Origin: Anaerolineae bacterium
GTDB taxonomy: Bacteria; Chloroflexota; Anaerolineae; 4572-78; J111
Direction of reading: 5' to 3'
Assembly (NCBI GenBank): GCA_020433835.1
Contig: JAGRBY010000530.1
Coordinates: 1 to 5,212, forward strand
Length of the DNA: 5,212 nt
Every line of letters begins with the position of its first letter. Position 1 is the first letter of the stretch. The notes under the pieces are model-generated. The model ran no database searches. It had not been told where the DNA came from and saw only the letters and a program-made list of their open reading frames with translations. Shown here piece after piece: positions 1 to 5,212 of this stretch. Position numbers and translations under genes: made by a program.

Positions 1-129
1 AACCTGGAGGTTATCCCCTATGAAGCGCTGCTTATGTTACCCTATGTCTTGACCATCCTCGTGCTGCTGCGCAAGGTCAACAAATCGGAAGCTCCGGCGG
101 CGTTGGGTACGCCGTATGTGAAGGAGTAA
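1..129 (+). CDS. ABC transporter permease, nucleoside/simple-sugar (BmpA/NupQ) type, C-terminal fragment
   Basis: Only the last 42 codons are in the window, open at the left edge and ending in TAA at 127-129. The visible end includes IPYEALLMLPYVLTILVLL, a hydrophobic final membrane helix preceded by the IPYE motif, then a short basic stretch (RKVNKS) and the tail APAALGTPYVKE. An IPYE-LLMLPYVLT helix followed by APAALG-PY is typical of the second permease of nucleoside/simple-sugar importers fed by BmpA-like lipoproteins (NupQ/YufQ group, BPD_transp_2 family). It would sit in the cytoplasmic membrane as half of the channel. It converges on the GH4 gene and belongs to a different transcription unit from the minus-strand operon. 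The assignment rests on the tail alone, so the substrate cannot be told. Confidence 0.72.
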   Translation, partial: NLEVIPYEALLMLPYVLTILVLLRKVNKSEAPAALGTPYVKE

Positions 130-132
130 GGC

Positions 133-224
133 GGTTAGCGGTTAGCAGTTAGCAGTTAGCTTTGTGAGGAGCGGAGTTTCTAGCGCACTCCCTAAAAAAA
201 GCTAAAAGCTGACCGCTGATTGCT
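133..224 (+). repeat. Heptamer-repeat hairpin in the convergent gap
   Basis: Four consecutive 7-bp units of form RGTTAGC fill 133-160. After a 34-nt spacer, 201-224 is also built on a 7-bp step (GCTAAAA, GCTGACC, GCTGATT, GCT), in the inverted sense. Positions 137-163 pair with 198-224: by hand, of 27 positions 20 are Watson-Crick, 4 are G-T and 3 are mismatched. No T-run follows on either strand, so it is not a classical intrinsic terminator, though lying between two convergent stop codons it could stop or protect transcripts from either side. It nearly fills the 101-bp gap. Its origin (mobile palindrome or expanded simple repeat) is not evident. Confidence 0.7.
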
Positions 225-230
225 CCCCCG

Positions 231-1622
231 CTACCGCCAAAACTGGGGCAGATGGTCTCGATACGTAATCAAGTAATCATCCAGAATTTGGCCAGCGACG
301 TCCAGATCGGTGATGACCGGATCGAGCAGGAGGCATTGCAGCGCCGCCTGGCGGTCGCCCAGAACGGCGGCGTCGACGCACAGCCGGGCGACGGTTAGCT
401 CGCGGCGGCACAGTTCGGCTACCGGCTCCGGTAACTCGCCCATAGCCACGCCTCGAATGCCCATTCCGCTGACCAGGCCGGGGATTTCCACAATCGCCCC
501 GGCCGGCAGGTTGGTAATGTAGCCTTCATTGGGCAGGTTGACGGCCAAGTGGTAATGGTTACCGGCGGCGGCGATATTTTCGATCATCTCTACCGCGCCC
601 TCGCTGTCGGCATCGCGCAGTTCGTTGAGGCTGGCGGTATCCTCACCCAGCCGGGCGATATCGGCGTGGCCTTGCCCCCGCAGCTCATCCCATAAATCCC
701 ACTCGTAAAGACTAACGTCAAACTTTTCCCAGGGTTTGGTTATCGGGTCGCTCAACCAGGGTAGATACTCGCATAGATGCTCGTCGCCGGGGATAGGGAA
801 CAGGCCGAAGGCATCAAACACCTGGCGGGTAAGCGGCTCGAACGTGGGGTCGAAGGTGGCCCAGCGTTCAGCAAAGAGCGGATACAGATCTTCACCGGTC
901 TGTTTGTCGCGAATATCGAGCATCCAGGTGAAGTGGTTGATACCGGCGGCTTTGATATCCAATCGGTTTAGCGCCTGAACAGCCATATGGTGCGCACCGG
1001 GAATAAAGGAGGGCGAGGCGTGGGTGCTGCTAAAGCTGTCCATAACGTCCAGGCCCAAATCATCGGCCAGCACCCGACCGGCCATGGCGTAGCCCATCGC
1101 AATTTGGTGGCACAGCCCCACCACGCGAATGGTGCTGTAGCGGGCGATAGCGTCGCAAATGCGGATCATGGGGTTGGTGAAGTTGATGAACCAGGCATCG
1201 GGGCAGGCTTTCTCCATCGCGTGGACAATCTCCAAGACCGGCCCGATGTTGCGGGCGGCGTGGGCGAAACCGCCCGGCCCGCCGTTTTCGGCGTAGGGTT
1301 GGCGCACACCATACTTAAGCGGTATTTCAAAGTCAGAGCGCCACAGCTTTTCGCGCGGCGGCACCTCGATGGAACTGACCACAAAGTTGGCTTCGGGCAA
1401 AGCGTCGTTATGGTGGGTGTGGGTGGTGATGGTCATATCGGCCGCCCACTCGCGGTTGAGCCGTTGCGCCAAGCGGCTGACCAGGGCCAGTGTTTCGGCG
1501 TTGCGATCAACCAGCGCCAGGGTGCTGCCGCGCAGCTTTTCGCTGCGCATTAAGGCCGCCAGCGTGTTAAGTCCAAAAATGGCGCTACCCGCGCCGATGA
1601 CAACAATTTTAGGGGGAAGCAT
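231..1622 (-). CDS. Glycoside hydrolase family 4 (NAD- and metal-dependent alpha-glycosidase-like)
   Basis: 463 residues, ATG start, TAG stop, full length for GH4. The N-terminus is a Rossmann fold: KIVVIGAGSAIF at 5-16 (GxGS..F dinucleotide motif) and an acidic residue, D39, closing the second strand. Other GH4 marks are NGGPGG at 113-118, NFTNP at 147-151, the metal-site CHQI at 171-174, GINH at 227-230 (H230 the likely second metal ligand) and GDEHLCEYLPW at 279-289. Characterised GH4 enzymes use NAD+ and Mn2+ in a redox-assisted elimination and act in the cytoplasm; there is no signal peptide here. The motif at the cysteine tracks substrate, and CHQI matches none of the well-known types, so alpha-glucosidase, alpha-galactosidase or uronidase cannot be chosen. 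About 30 residues are added between the metal ligands relative to AglA/MelA. It is the last gene of the importer operon and presumably cleaves the imported substrate. Confidence 0.9.
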   Translation of the reverse strand: MLPPKIVVIGAGSAIFGLNTLAALMRSEKLRGSTLALVDRNAETLALVSRLAQRLNREWAADMTITTHTHHNDALPEANFVVSSIEVPPREKLWRSDFEIPLKYGVRQPYAENGGPGGFAHAARNIGPVLEIVHAMEKACPDAWFINFTNPMIRICDAIARYSTIRVVGLCHQIAMGYAMAGRVLADDLGLDVMDSFSSTHASPSFIPGAHHMAVQALNRLDIKAAGINHFTWMLDIRDKQTGEDLYPLFAERWATFDPTFEPLTRQVFDAFGLFPIPGDEHLCEYLPWLSDPITKPWEKFDVSLYEWDLWDELRGQGHADIARLGEDTASLNELRDADSEGAVEMIENIAAAGNHYHLAVNLPNEGYITNLPAGAIVEIPGLVSGMGIRGVAMGELPEPVAELCRRELTVARLCVDAAVLGDRQAALQCLLLDPVITDLDVAGQILDDYLITYRDHLPQFWR

Positions 1623-1627
1623 AGGAA

Positions 1628-1633
1628 CTCCTC
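1628..1633 (-). promoter_or_regulatory. Ribosome binding site of the GH4 gene
   Basis: On the minus strand GAGGAG lies 5 nt before the ATG at 1622-1620. This is a strong Shine-Dalgarno sequence at normal spacing, and it fixes the start three residues ahead of the Rossmann strand. The heptamer-repeat hairpin begins only 7 nt further upstream, so the site is next to a potential structure. Confidence 0.8.
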
Positions 1634-1640
1634 AAGAAGG

Positions 1641-1713
1641 TAATTGCTAATTGGTAAATGGTAATTGGTAATTGGAGATTAGAGATTGAAACCCAATTAC
1701 CGTTTATCAATTA
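1641..1713. repeat. AT-rich heptamer-repeat hairpin between permease and GH4 genes
   Basis: Five consecutive 7-bp units (TAATTGC, TAATTGG, TAAATGG, TAATTGG, TAATTGG) fill 1641-1675. An inverted arm with the same 7-bp step (CCAATTA, CCGTTTA, TCAATTA) fills 1693-1713. Positions 1648-1668 pair with 1693-1713 at 19 of 21 sites, leaving a 24-nt loop; the two exceptions are G-T pairs on the plus strand. The element lies within the operon, just upstream of the GH4 ribosome binding site. It could modulate GH4 expression or mark an mRNA processing point. The build matches the element at 133-224, but the heptamer differs. The remaining bases, 1714-1766, hold nothing I can name. Confidence 0.7.
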
Positions 1714-1766
1714 TCGCTTGAAATATTGAAGTAATTAAATCGCTATCGCGTATTGTGGTTTGATGG

Positions 1767-2663
1767 CTATCCTTGGACTGACCCGCCGGTGATGCCGCGA
1801 ATGAATTGACGCTGGAAGGCGATGTACATCATAATGGCCGGGATAGCGACGATGGTGGCCCCGGCAGCGACAAGCGGAACGTTAGTGGTGTGCTGTCCTT
1901 GAAAGAAGGCTAACCCCAACGGCAGGGTACGCAGATTTTCGGTTGAAATTAAGACCAGCGCCAGCAGAAAATCGTTCCAGGTCCAGACGAAAAAGAGAAC
2001 CATCATGCTGGTAATGGCCGGTTGGGCAGTCGGCAGCAGCACGCGCCAGAGGGTATCCCAACTGTTGCAGCCGTCGACCGTGGCGGCATCGACCAGGTCT
2101 TGCGGCACCTCGGCAAAAAAGCCGCGCATCCAGAAGGTGCCAAACGAAACGCTCATGCCAATCTGGGGCAAGATCAAGGCCCAATACGTATCCAGCAGGC
2201 CGATCCAACGCAGGTTGTGGTAAAGCGGAATAATCAAGGCTTCCAGCGGCACCATAAGGCCGAGCAGCAGGATAAAGAACAAGGCCCGACTAAAGGGGAA
2301 AACCATACGCCCGAAAGCATAGCCGCTCATGATCGACAGTGCAGTTGAGATGAGCACAACCGGTATGGACACGATAACGCTGCTTAAGAAGAAGCGGTCA
2401 AAGCGAGCCTGGGTCCAGGCATCAACGAAGTTGGCCCAGCGCCACACTTCAGGCAGACTGAAAGCTCCCCGCGCCAGCTCGGAACTGGTTTTGAAGGAAG
2501 TAAAGATCATTATAATGAAGGGAAAGATGGCAATCAGCAGGAAGATGAGCAAGACAATGTAAACCGGCACATCGCGAGCCGTGAATGACAAACTGCCTAA
2601 TTGCCGATTGGACGCGGTCAGGGTCGGGCCGGTGGAGGGGTTGGTGAATTCAGTCGGACGCAT
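1767..2663 (-). CDS. CUT1-type sugar ABC transporter permease, MalG/UgpE-like
   Basis: 298 residues, the usual MalG-family length. Hydrophobic segments suggest six membrane helices at roughly 33-55, 92-114, 123-146, 157-176, 215-240 and 264-284. The cytoplasmic coupling loop is DAATVDG at 192-198 followed by LLP at 209-211, matching the EAA---G---------LP signature that contacts the ATPase. FFVWTWNDFLLAL around 224-236 and the tail QRQFIRGITGGSVQG are typical of this group, and the tail shows the protein is complete. It should pair with the MalF-like product of the preceding gene to form the membrane channel for a sugar or oligosaccharide. Its ATG lies one base after the TAA of that gene, indicating translational coupling. 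The substrate is unknown. The N-terminal 30 residues are polar and poorly conserved in such proteins. Confidence 0.93.
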   Translation of the reverse strand: MRPTEFTNPSTGPTLTASNRQLGSLSFTARDVPVYIVLLIFLLIAIFPFIIMIFTSFKTSSELARGAFSLPEVWRWANFVDAWTQARFDRFFLSSVIVSIPVVLISTALSIMSGYAFGRMVFPFSRALFFILLLGLMVPLEALIIPLYHNLRWIGLLDTYWALILPQIGMSVSFGTFWMRGFFAEVPQDLVDAATVDGCNSWDTLWRVLLPTAQPAITSMMVLFFVWTWNDFLLALVLISTENLRTLPLGLAFFQGQHTTNVPLVAAGATIVAIPAIMMYIAFQRQFIRGITGGSVQG

Positions 2664-2664
2664 C

Positions 2665-3576
2665 TTAGTTCTCCACCCACTTTTGGCGTAATGTCAGCAC
2701 AAAAATGGAGATAATCACAATAACGATGGTCAACACTACGGCAATAGCCGCCGCATAGCCAACCCGATTGATGGCGAATGCATTGCGATAGATATGCAGC
2801 GCGACAACCATCGTCTGGTTGCCGGGGCCACCCCGAGTCGTAACAAACACAATATCGAATATTCGCAGCGCGGCGATGAGGGTGGTGACCATGGCCACGG
2901 AGATTTCATTGCGCAGGCCAGGTAGGGTAATATACCAAAACTGATACCATTCATTCGCACCATCAAGCTTGGCTGCATCGTAAAGCACTTCGTCGATGCG
3001 TTGAACCCCGGCAATAAAGAGCACCATACAAAAGCCAAATTGGACCCATGTTCCGATCACGCCGACCGCCGGCAGCGCCAGGTCAAAGTCTCCCAACCAG
3101 GGTCGGGCCAGCACATCGAGACCGACAGCCCGCAGCGCCTGGTTAAGTGGCCCGGTAGCCGGGTTGTAAATCCAGCGCCAGACAACCCCCACCACCACCA
3201 TCGCCATAACATAGGGCATAAACAGGCCGGTTCGAAAGACAGTCAGGCCAGGCATGCGGCGGCGGGTCATCAATGCGGTCAGGAACAGGCCGATGACGAT
3301 GGGGAAAACGGTGTAAAAAACGATGAACCACAGATTGTTGACCAGGGCGATACGAAAGATTTCATCGCTGTACAGTTTGATATAGTTATCCAGGCCGATG
3401 AACGAGGGTGTACTAAAGCCGCTCCATTCGTAGAAACTGTAACGAATTGTATCGGCAATAGGCCATAGGACGAAGAGCGCGTAAATGATAAAGCCGGGCA
3501 AAATGTAAAGATACGCTGTCCAGGGGCGTTCTCCCGGTTTGTAGCCGCGTGATCGAGCCTTGGGGGTATTGATCAT
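2665..3576 (-). CDS. CUT1-type sugar ABC transporter permease, MalF/UgpA-like
   Basis: 303 residues, normal for the UgpA/MalF group without the large periplasmic insert of enterobacterial MalF. Hydrophobic stretches fit six helices at about 21-43, 79-101, 112-135, 168-190, 225-245 and 273-295. Recognisable points are WTAYLYILPGFIIYALFVLWP near the N-terminus, FIGLDNY at 59-65, the EAA coupling loop DAAKLDG at 200-206 followed by LP at 218-219, and TRGGPGNQT at 247-255. It would form the membrane channel with the MalG-like partner encoded directly downstream. The ATG at 3576 is supported by a good ribosome binding site and leaves a short basic cytoplasmic leader (KARSRGYKPGERP), as is usual. 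A 173-bp palindrome-rich gap separates it from the upstream binding-protein gene. Confidence 0.93.
   Translation of the reverse strand: MINTPKARSRGYKPGERPWTAYLYILPGFIIYALFVLWPIADTIRYSFYEWSGFSTPSFIGLDNYIKLYSDEIFRIALVNNLWFIVFYTVFPIVIGLFLTALMTRRRMPGLTVFRTGLFMPYVMAMVVVGVVWRWIYNPATGPLNQALRAVGLDVLARPWLGDFDLALPAVGVIGTWVQFGFCMVLFIAGVQRIDEVLYDAAKLDGANEWYQFWYITLPGLRNEISVAMVTTLIAALRIFDIVFVTTRGGPGNQTMVVALHIYRNAFAINRVGYAAAIAVVLTIVIVIISIFVLTLRQKWVEN
2671..2674 (-). promoter_or_regulatory. Ribosome binding site of the MalG-like gene, inside the upstream gene
   Basis: On the minus strand GGAG lies 7 nt before the ATG at 2663-2661, within the final codons (VEN) of the MalF-like gene. Stop and start are arranged TAA-G-ATG. 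Ribosomes ending the first permease would be in position to start the second, which suits equal production of the two channel subunits. Confidence 0.65.
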
Positions 3577-3585
3577 GAAGGCCGA

Positions 3586-3592
3586 CTCCTTT
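3586..3592 (-). promoter_or_regulatory. Ribosome binding site of the MalF-like gene
   Basis: On the minus strand AAAGGAG precedes the ATG at 3576-3574 by 9 nt. It lies just downstream of the palindromic element ending at 3601, so any structure there would sit 8 nt from the site. It supports the chosen start. Confidence 0.8.
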
Positions 3593-3600
3593 GAGAATAG

Positions 3601-3661
3601 CCCTCACCCCGTCGCTAACGCGACTCCCCTCTCCCTGAGGGAGAGGGGTTGGGGGTGAGGG
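3601..3661. repeat. Palindromic element that can fold as a three-way junction
   Basis: The ends CCCTCACCCC (3601-3610) and GGGGTGAGGG (3652-3661) are perfect reverse complements. Between them are two further perfect palindromes: GTCGC/GCGAC (3611-3615 with 3620-3624, loop TAAC) and a long one, CCCCTCTCCCT/AGGGAGAGGGG (3626-3636 with 3638-3648). A closing stem with two inner hairpins gives a cruciform or clover shape. CCCTCACCCC...CCCCTCTCCC repeats are common intergenic elements in many bacterial genomes, and their chance translation contains PLPQGEG-like peptides, as seen here on the minus strand. The element is probably a REP/MITE-like repeat inserted in the operon's widest internal gap. 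Other copies cannot be checked from this window. Confidence 0.75.
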
Positions 3662-3716
3662 AAAAAACTTGGAGCGACAAAGTTTTCTTTGATTAACAAT
3701 CAAACTTTGTCGCTCC
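3662..3716 (-). terminator. Hairpin plus T-run after the binding-protein gene (partial terminator/attenuator)
   Basis: Read on the minus strand, GGAGCGACAAAGTTT (3716-3702) is followed after a 16-nt loop by its perfect complement (3685-3671), then AAG and six T residues (3667-3662). A second, inner palindrome, TTTGATT/AATCAAA (3688-3694 with 3698-3704), can extend the stem after a bulge. A strong stem followed by a T-run, 33 nt after the stop codon of the binding-protein gene, fits an intrinsic terminator. Because the permease genes follow in the same direction with no obvious promoter of their own, it is more likely leaky, giving excess binding protein over permeases. The three-base offset before the T-run may weaken termination. 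Confidence 0.6.
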
Positions 3717-3749
3717 GGTAACTTTTAGACCAAAACTTTTATGGGCCTG

Positions 3750-5212
3750 CTACTGTTGCTTTTCGGCCAGATAGCTGGCGTAATCTTGTTCAAGTTGCTG
3801 CACGAATTCTTCCGGCGTAATGCGAAGGGCTTGCAGTTCTTGCAGCGAAGCGGTGATTGTATCATAGAAGGTAGGCGTCGCCCAGTCAGGATAATGGCCC
3901 ATGCTGTTGGTAGATAAAATCTGGTCCCAGGCTTGGGTCATATCGGCCATAAGGGTGTCGGGCTCAATTGAAGCCGACTCAACCGGTGCAACCGGCACCA
4001 ACCCGGCTTCCAACCACAGTTCCATCGCGCGTTCTGACATCATCCAATCGATATACTCGGCAGCGAGATCTTGGTTAGGCGAGGATTTGCGGATGGCATA
4101 GGCGGTTGACGTACCGGCCACAACGGGTTTGGCTGCTCCAGCCTCAAGGGGCGGCAGCAAGAAGAAACCCATTTGGTCGGCGCTGGAACCCTCTAGCAGG
4201 TTGGCGCTAATCCAGGTGCCGGTAATGTACATCGCGCCTTCACCATTAGAAAAGAGCGGCCAGATGTCATCATAACTGATCCCGTTGAAATCCTGGCTGA
4301 AATACCCTTTCTCAACCCATTCTTGCAGTTTGGCAGCGGCTTCCACATTGCCCGGCTGGTCGAAACTTACGCCTCCTCGACCGAAGATAAAGTTGTCCAG
4401 GTAGGTTTGGTCGGGATTGTAGACATTTTGCAGTTCGCCGTAGGTGTGAATGGCCGGCCAGCCATCGAGGTTGCCGTACATAATCGGCGTCTCTCCGGCG
4501 GCTTTGAATGTTTCTAAGGCCGCTTCAAATTCGGCAAAGGTTGTAGGAACGGCCACACCGGCATTAGCGAACTTTTCCTTATTGTAGAAAACACCAATAA
4601 ATTCAGCCGTAGGAGCCATACCATAGACATTACCCTGACCGTAGGCCGACCCATCGCCGACCACGCTGTTACGGGCGGCCAGCGGAGCAGCTAAGCGCTC
4701 GGACCAGTTGTACTTTTGCCAGTAGGGGGTCAGGTCAGTCAATAAGCCGGCCTGAACCAACGCCACCATGTCAGATAGCCCCTGGTTGATTTGGGCGACA
4801 TCCGGGCCATCATCGCTGCTGAGAGCCAGTTGGACGGTCGCTTTCATATCGTCAAATGATTTCACCACCCGATTGATGGTCACACCCGGATGGGCGGCTT
4901 CAAATTCGCGATCCAGGGTTTCGATGGTTTCGCCGTCAACGCCGCGCGTCCAGATATCCCAGACCGTCAAAACGTTGCTGCCTTCAGGAGCGGCCTCGGC
5001 GTTTTCACCTAAGGTCGCCTCGGCGGTTTCAGCAGCGGGAACACAAAGCTTCCAGCCGATCTCGATGATATCGGGATTATCGATTTGAGCATAGCTTTCA
5101 TCGGCTGCGGCCGCTGCATTGGTGGCCTCAACAATAGCCGGGAAGGCTAACGGGTCGCCTAAGAATTTATCGGCAATTTTCGACAGCAAATCATCGCCTT
5201 GAACAATAACAT
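3750..5212 (-). CDS. LysM-fused extracellular sugar-binding protein of an ABC importer (5' end cut off)
   Basis: The reading frame is open to the window's right edge, so the true start, and any signal peptide or lipobox, lies beyond 5212. A TTG at 5189-5187 could be taken as a start, but it falls inside the LysM domain, whose opening (VIVQGDDLLSKIADKFLGD) continues to the edge. The first visible part is LysM (about 5212-5037). An Ala/Glu-rich linker follows (about 5036-4974), then a complete sugar-type binding domain (SBP_bac_1/MalE-like): VLTVWDIW, SSDDGPDVAQI, NVYGMAPTAEFIGVFYNKEKFANAGV, GEGAMYITGTW and a helical C-terminus ending in TAG at 3752-3750. It should capture a carbohydrate outside the membrane and deliver it to the two permeases encoded downstream. 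LysM domains bind N-acetylglucosamine-containing polymers such as peptidoglycan, so it may be held in the wall. The substrate is unknown; the binding-domain call is firm. Confidence 0.9.
   Translation of the reverse strand, partial: VIVQGDDLLSKIADKFLGDPLAFPAIVEATNAAAAADESYAQIDNPDIIEIGWKLCVPAAETAEATLGENAEAAPEGSNVLTVWDIWTRGVDGETIETLDREFEAAHPGVTINRVVKSFDDMKATVQLALSSDDGPDVAQINQGLSDMVALVQAGLLTDLTPYWQKYNWSERLAAPLAARNSVVGDGSAYGQGNVYGMAPTAEFIGVFYNKEKFANAGVAVPTTFAEFEAALETFKAAGETPIMYGNLDGWPAIHTYGELQNVYNPDQTYLDNFIFGRGGVSFDQPGNVEAAAKLQEWVEKGYFSQDFNGISYDDIWPLFSNGEGAMYITGTWISANLLEGSSADQMGFFLLPPLEAGAAKPVVAGTSTAYAIRKSSPNQDLAAEYIDWMMSERAMELWLEAGLVPVAPVESASIEPDTLMADMTQAWDQILSTNSMGHYPDWATPTFYDTITASLQELQALRITPEEFVQQLEQDYASYLAEKQQ
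5037..5212 (-). other. LysM domain region within the binding-protein gene
   Basis: The visible residues run VIVQGDD-LLSKIADKFLGD, then PLAFPAIVEATN, an Ala-rich loop, and IDNPDIIEIGWKLCVP. This is the LysM order: QxGD opening, SKIA helix, I-x-x-N turn, and a closing I-x-x-G-x-x-L-x-(V/I)P. It is longer than the compact 44-residue form because of the AAAAADESYAQ loop between N and the I-x-x-G end. The single cysteine in KLCVP is unusual for an exported domain and unpaired in the visible part. Only the first one or two residues of the domain appear to be missing at the edge. Confidence 0.8.

Noticed and set aside
987..1553. Plus-strand open frame of 188 codons opposite the GH4 gene
   Set aside because: Fully antisense to a clear GH4 coding region, with composition typical of a shadow frame (Gly/Val/His-rich) and no recognisable domain.
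231..1622. Naming the GH4 gene melA, aglA or lplD
   Set aside because: The CHQI motif and the insert between the metal ligands do not match a characterised subgroup, so a specific symbol would overstate the evidence.
1641..1675. CRISPR-like or satellite array
   Set aside because: Units are only 7 bp with no spacers; this is a short simple tandem repeat forming one arm of a hairpin.
1676..1766. Internal promoter or operator ahead of the GH4 gene
   Set aside because: Possible -35/-10 pairs on the minus strand (for example TTGATA with TAATCT) have wrong spacing, and AT-rich repeats produce such matches by chance. No convincing LacI-type operator was seen.
3001..3468. Plus-strand open frame of 155 codons opposite the MalF-like gene
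   Set aside because: Antisense to a well-supported permease; the His/Asp/Gln-rich product is what the reverse of membrane-helix codons gives.
3413..3703. Minus-strand open frame of 96 codons containing SPPTPLPQGEGS
   Set aside because: It runs through the two palindromic elements and then out of frame into the permease gene. The PLPQGEG peptide is a familiar false product of this intergenic repeat.
4768..5088. Plus-strand open frame of 106 codons opposite the binding-protein gene
   Set aside because: Antisense shadow of the linker and first part of the binding domain; Ser-rich with no domain.
5187..5189. TTG as the start codon of the binding-protein gene
   Set aside because: The same frame continues upstream to the window edge with VIVQGDD, the proper opening of the LysM domain, so the start lies outside the window.

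Overview
The window looks like part of a carbohydrate-uptake locus from a Chloroflexota (Chloroflexi) bacterium, perhaps an Anaerolineae or Caldilineae relative. This is an inference. It rests on a LysM domain fused to the front of a sugar-binding protein, a combination I associate with that phylum, on intergenic spaces filled with heptamer repeats and palindromes, and on moderate GC content. No rRNA, tRNA or other taxonomic marker is present.

Layout from left to right. Positions 1-129 (+) are the last codons of an ABC permease of the nucleoside/simple-sugar (BmpA/NupQ) type, the end of a separate transcription unit. Positions 130-230 are a convergent gap filled by a heptamer-repeat hairpin. 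The rest of the window is a minus-strand operon, transcribed right to left: a LysM-fused solute-binding protein (3750 to beyond 5212, 5' end cut by the window edge); a 173-bp gap with two adjacent palindromic elements (3601-3661 and 3662-3716); a MalF/UgpA-type permease (2665-3576); a MalG/UgpE-type permease (1767-2663), one base after the previous stop; a 144-bp gap with a second heptamer-repeat hairpin; and a family 4 glycoside hydrolase (231-1622).

Inferred working model: the binding protein captures an oligosaccharide or glycoside outside the membrane and may be held in the cell wall by its LysM domain. The two permeases carry the substrate inward, powered by an ATPase not encoded here. 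The cytoplasmic NAD- and metal-dependent GH4 enzyme then cleaves it. The hairpin with a T-run just after the binding-protein gene would reduce readthrough into the permease genes, giving more binding protein than channel.

The observations most worth follow-up are the LysM-binding protein fusion; the GH4 enzyme, whose specificity motif reads CHQI and which has about 30 extra residues between its two metal ligands; and the heptamer-built hairpins on both sides of the GH4 gene. No gap exceeds 300 bases. No RNA gene, CRISPR array, transposase or phage gene was seen.
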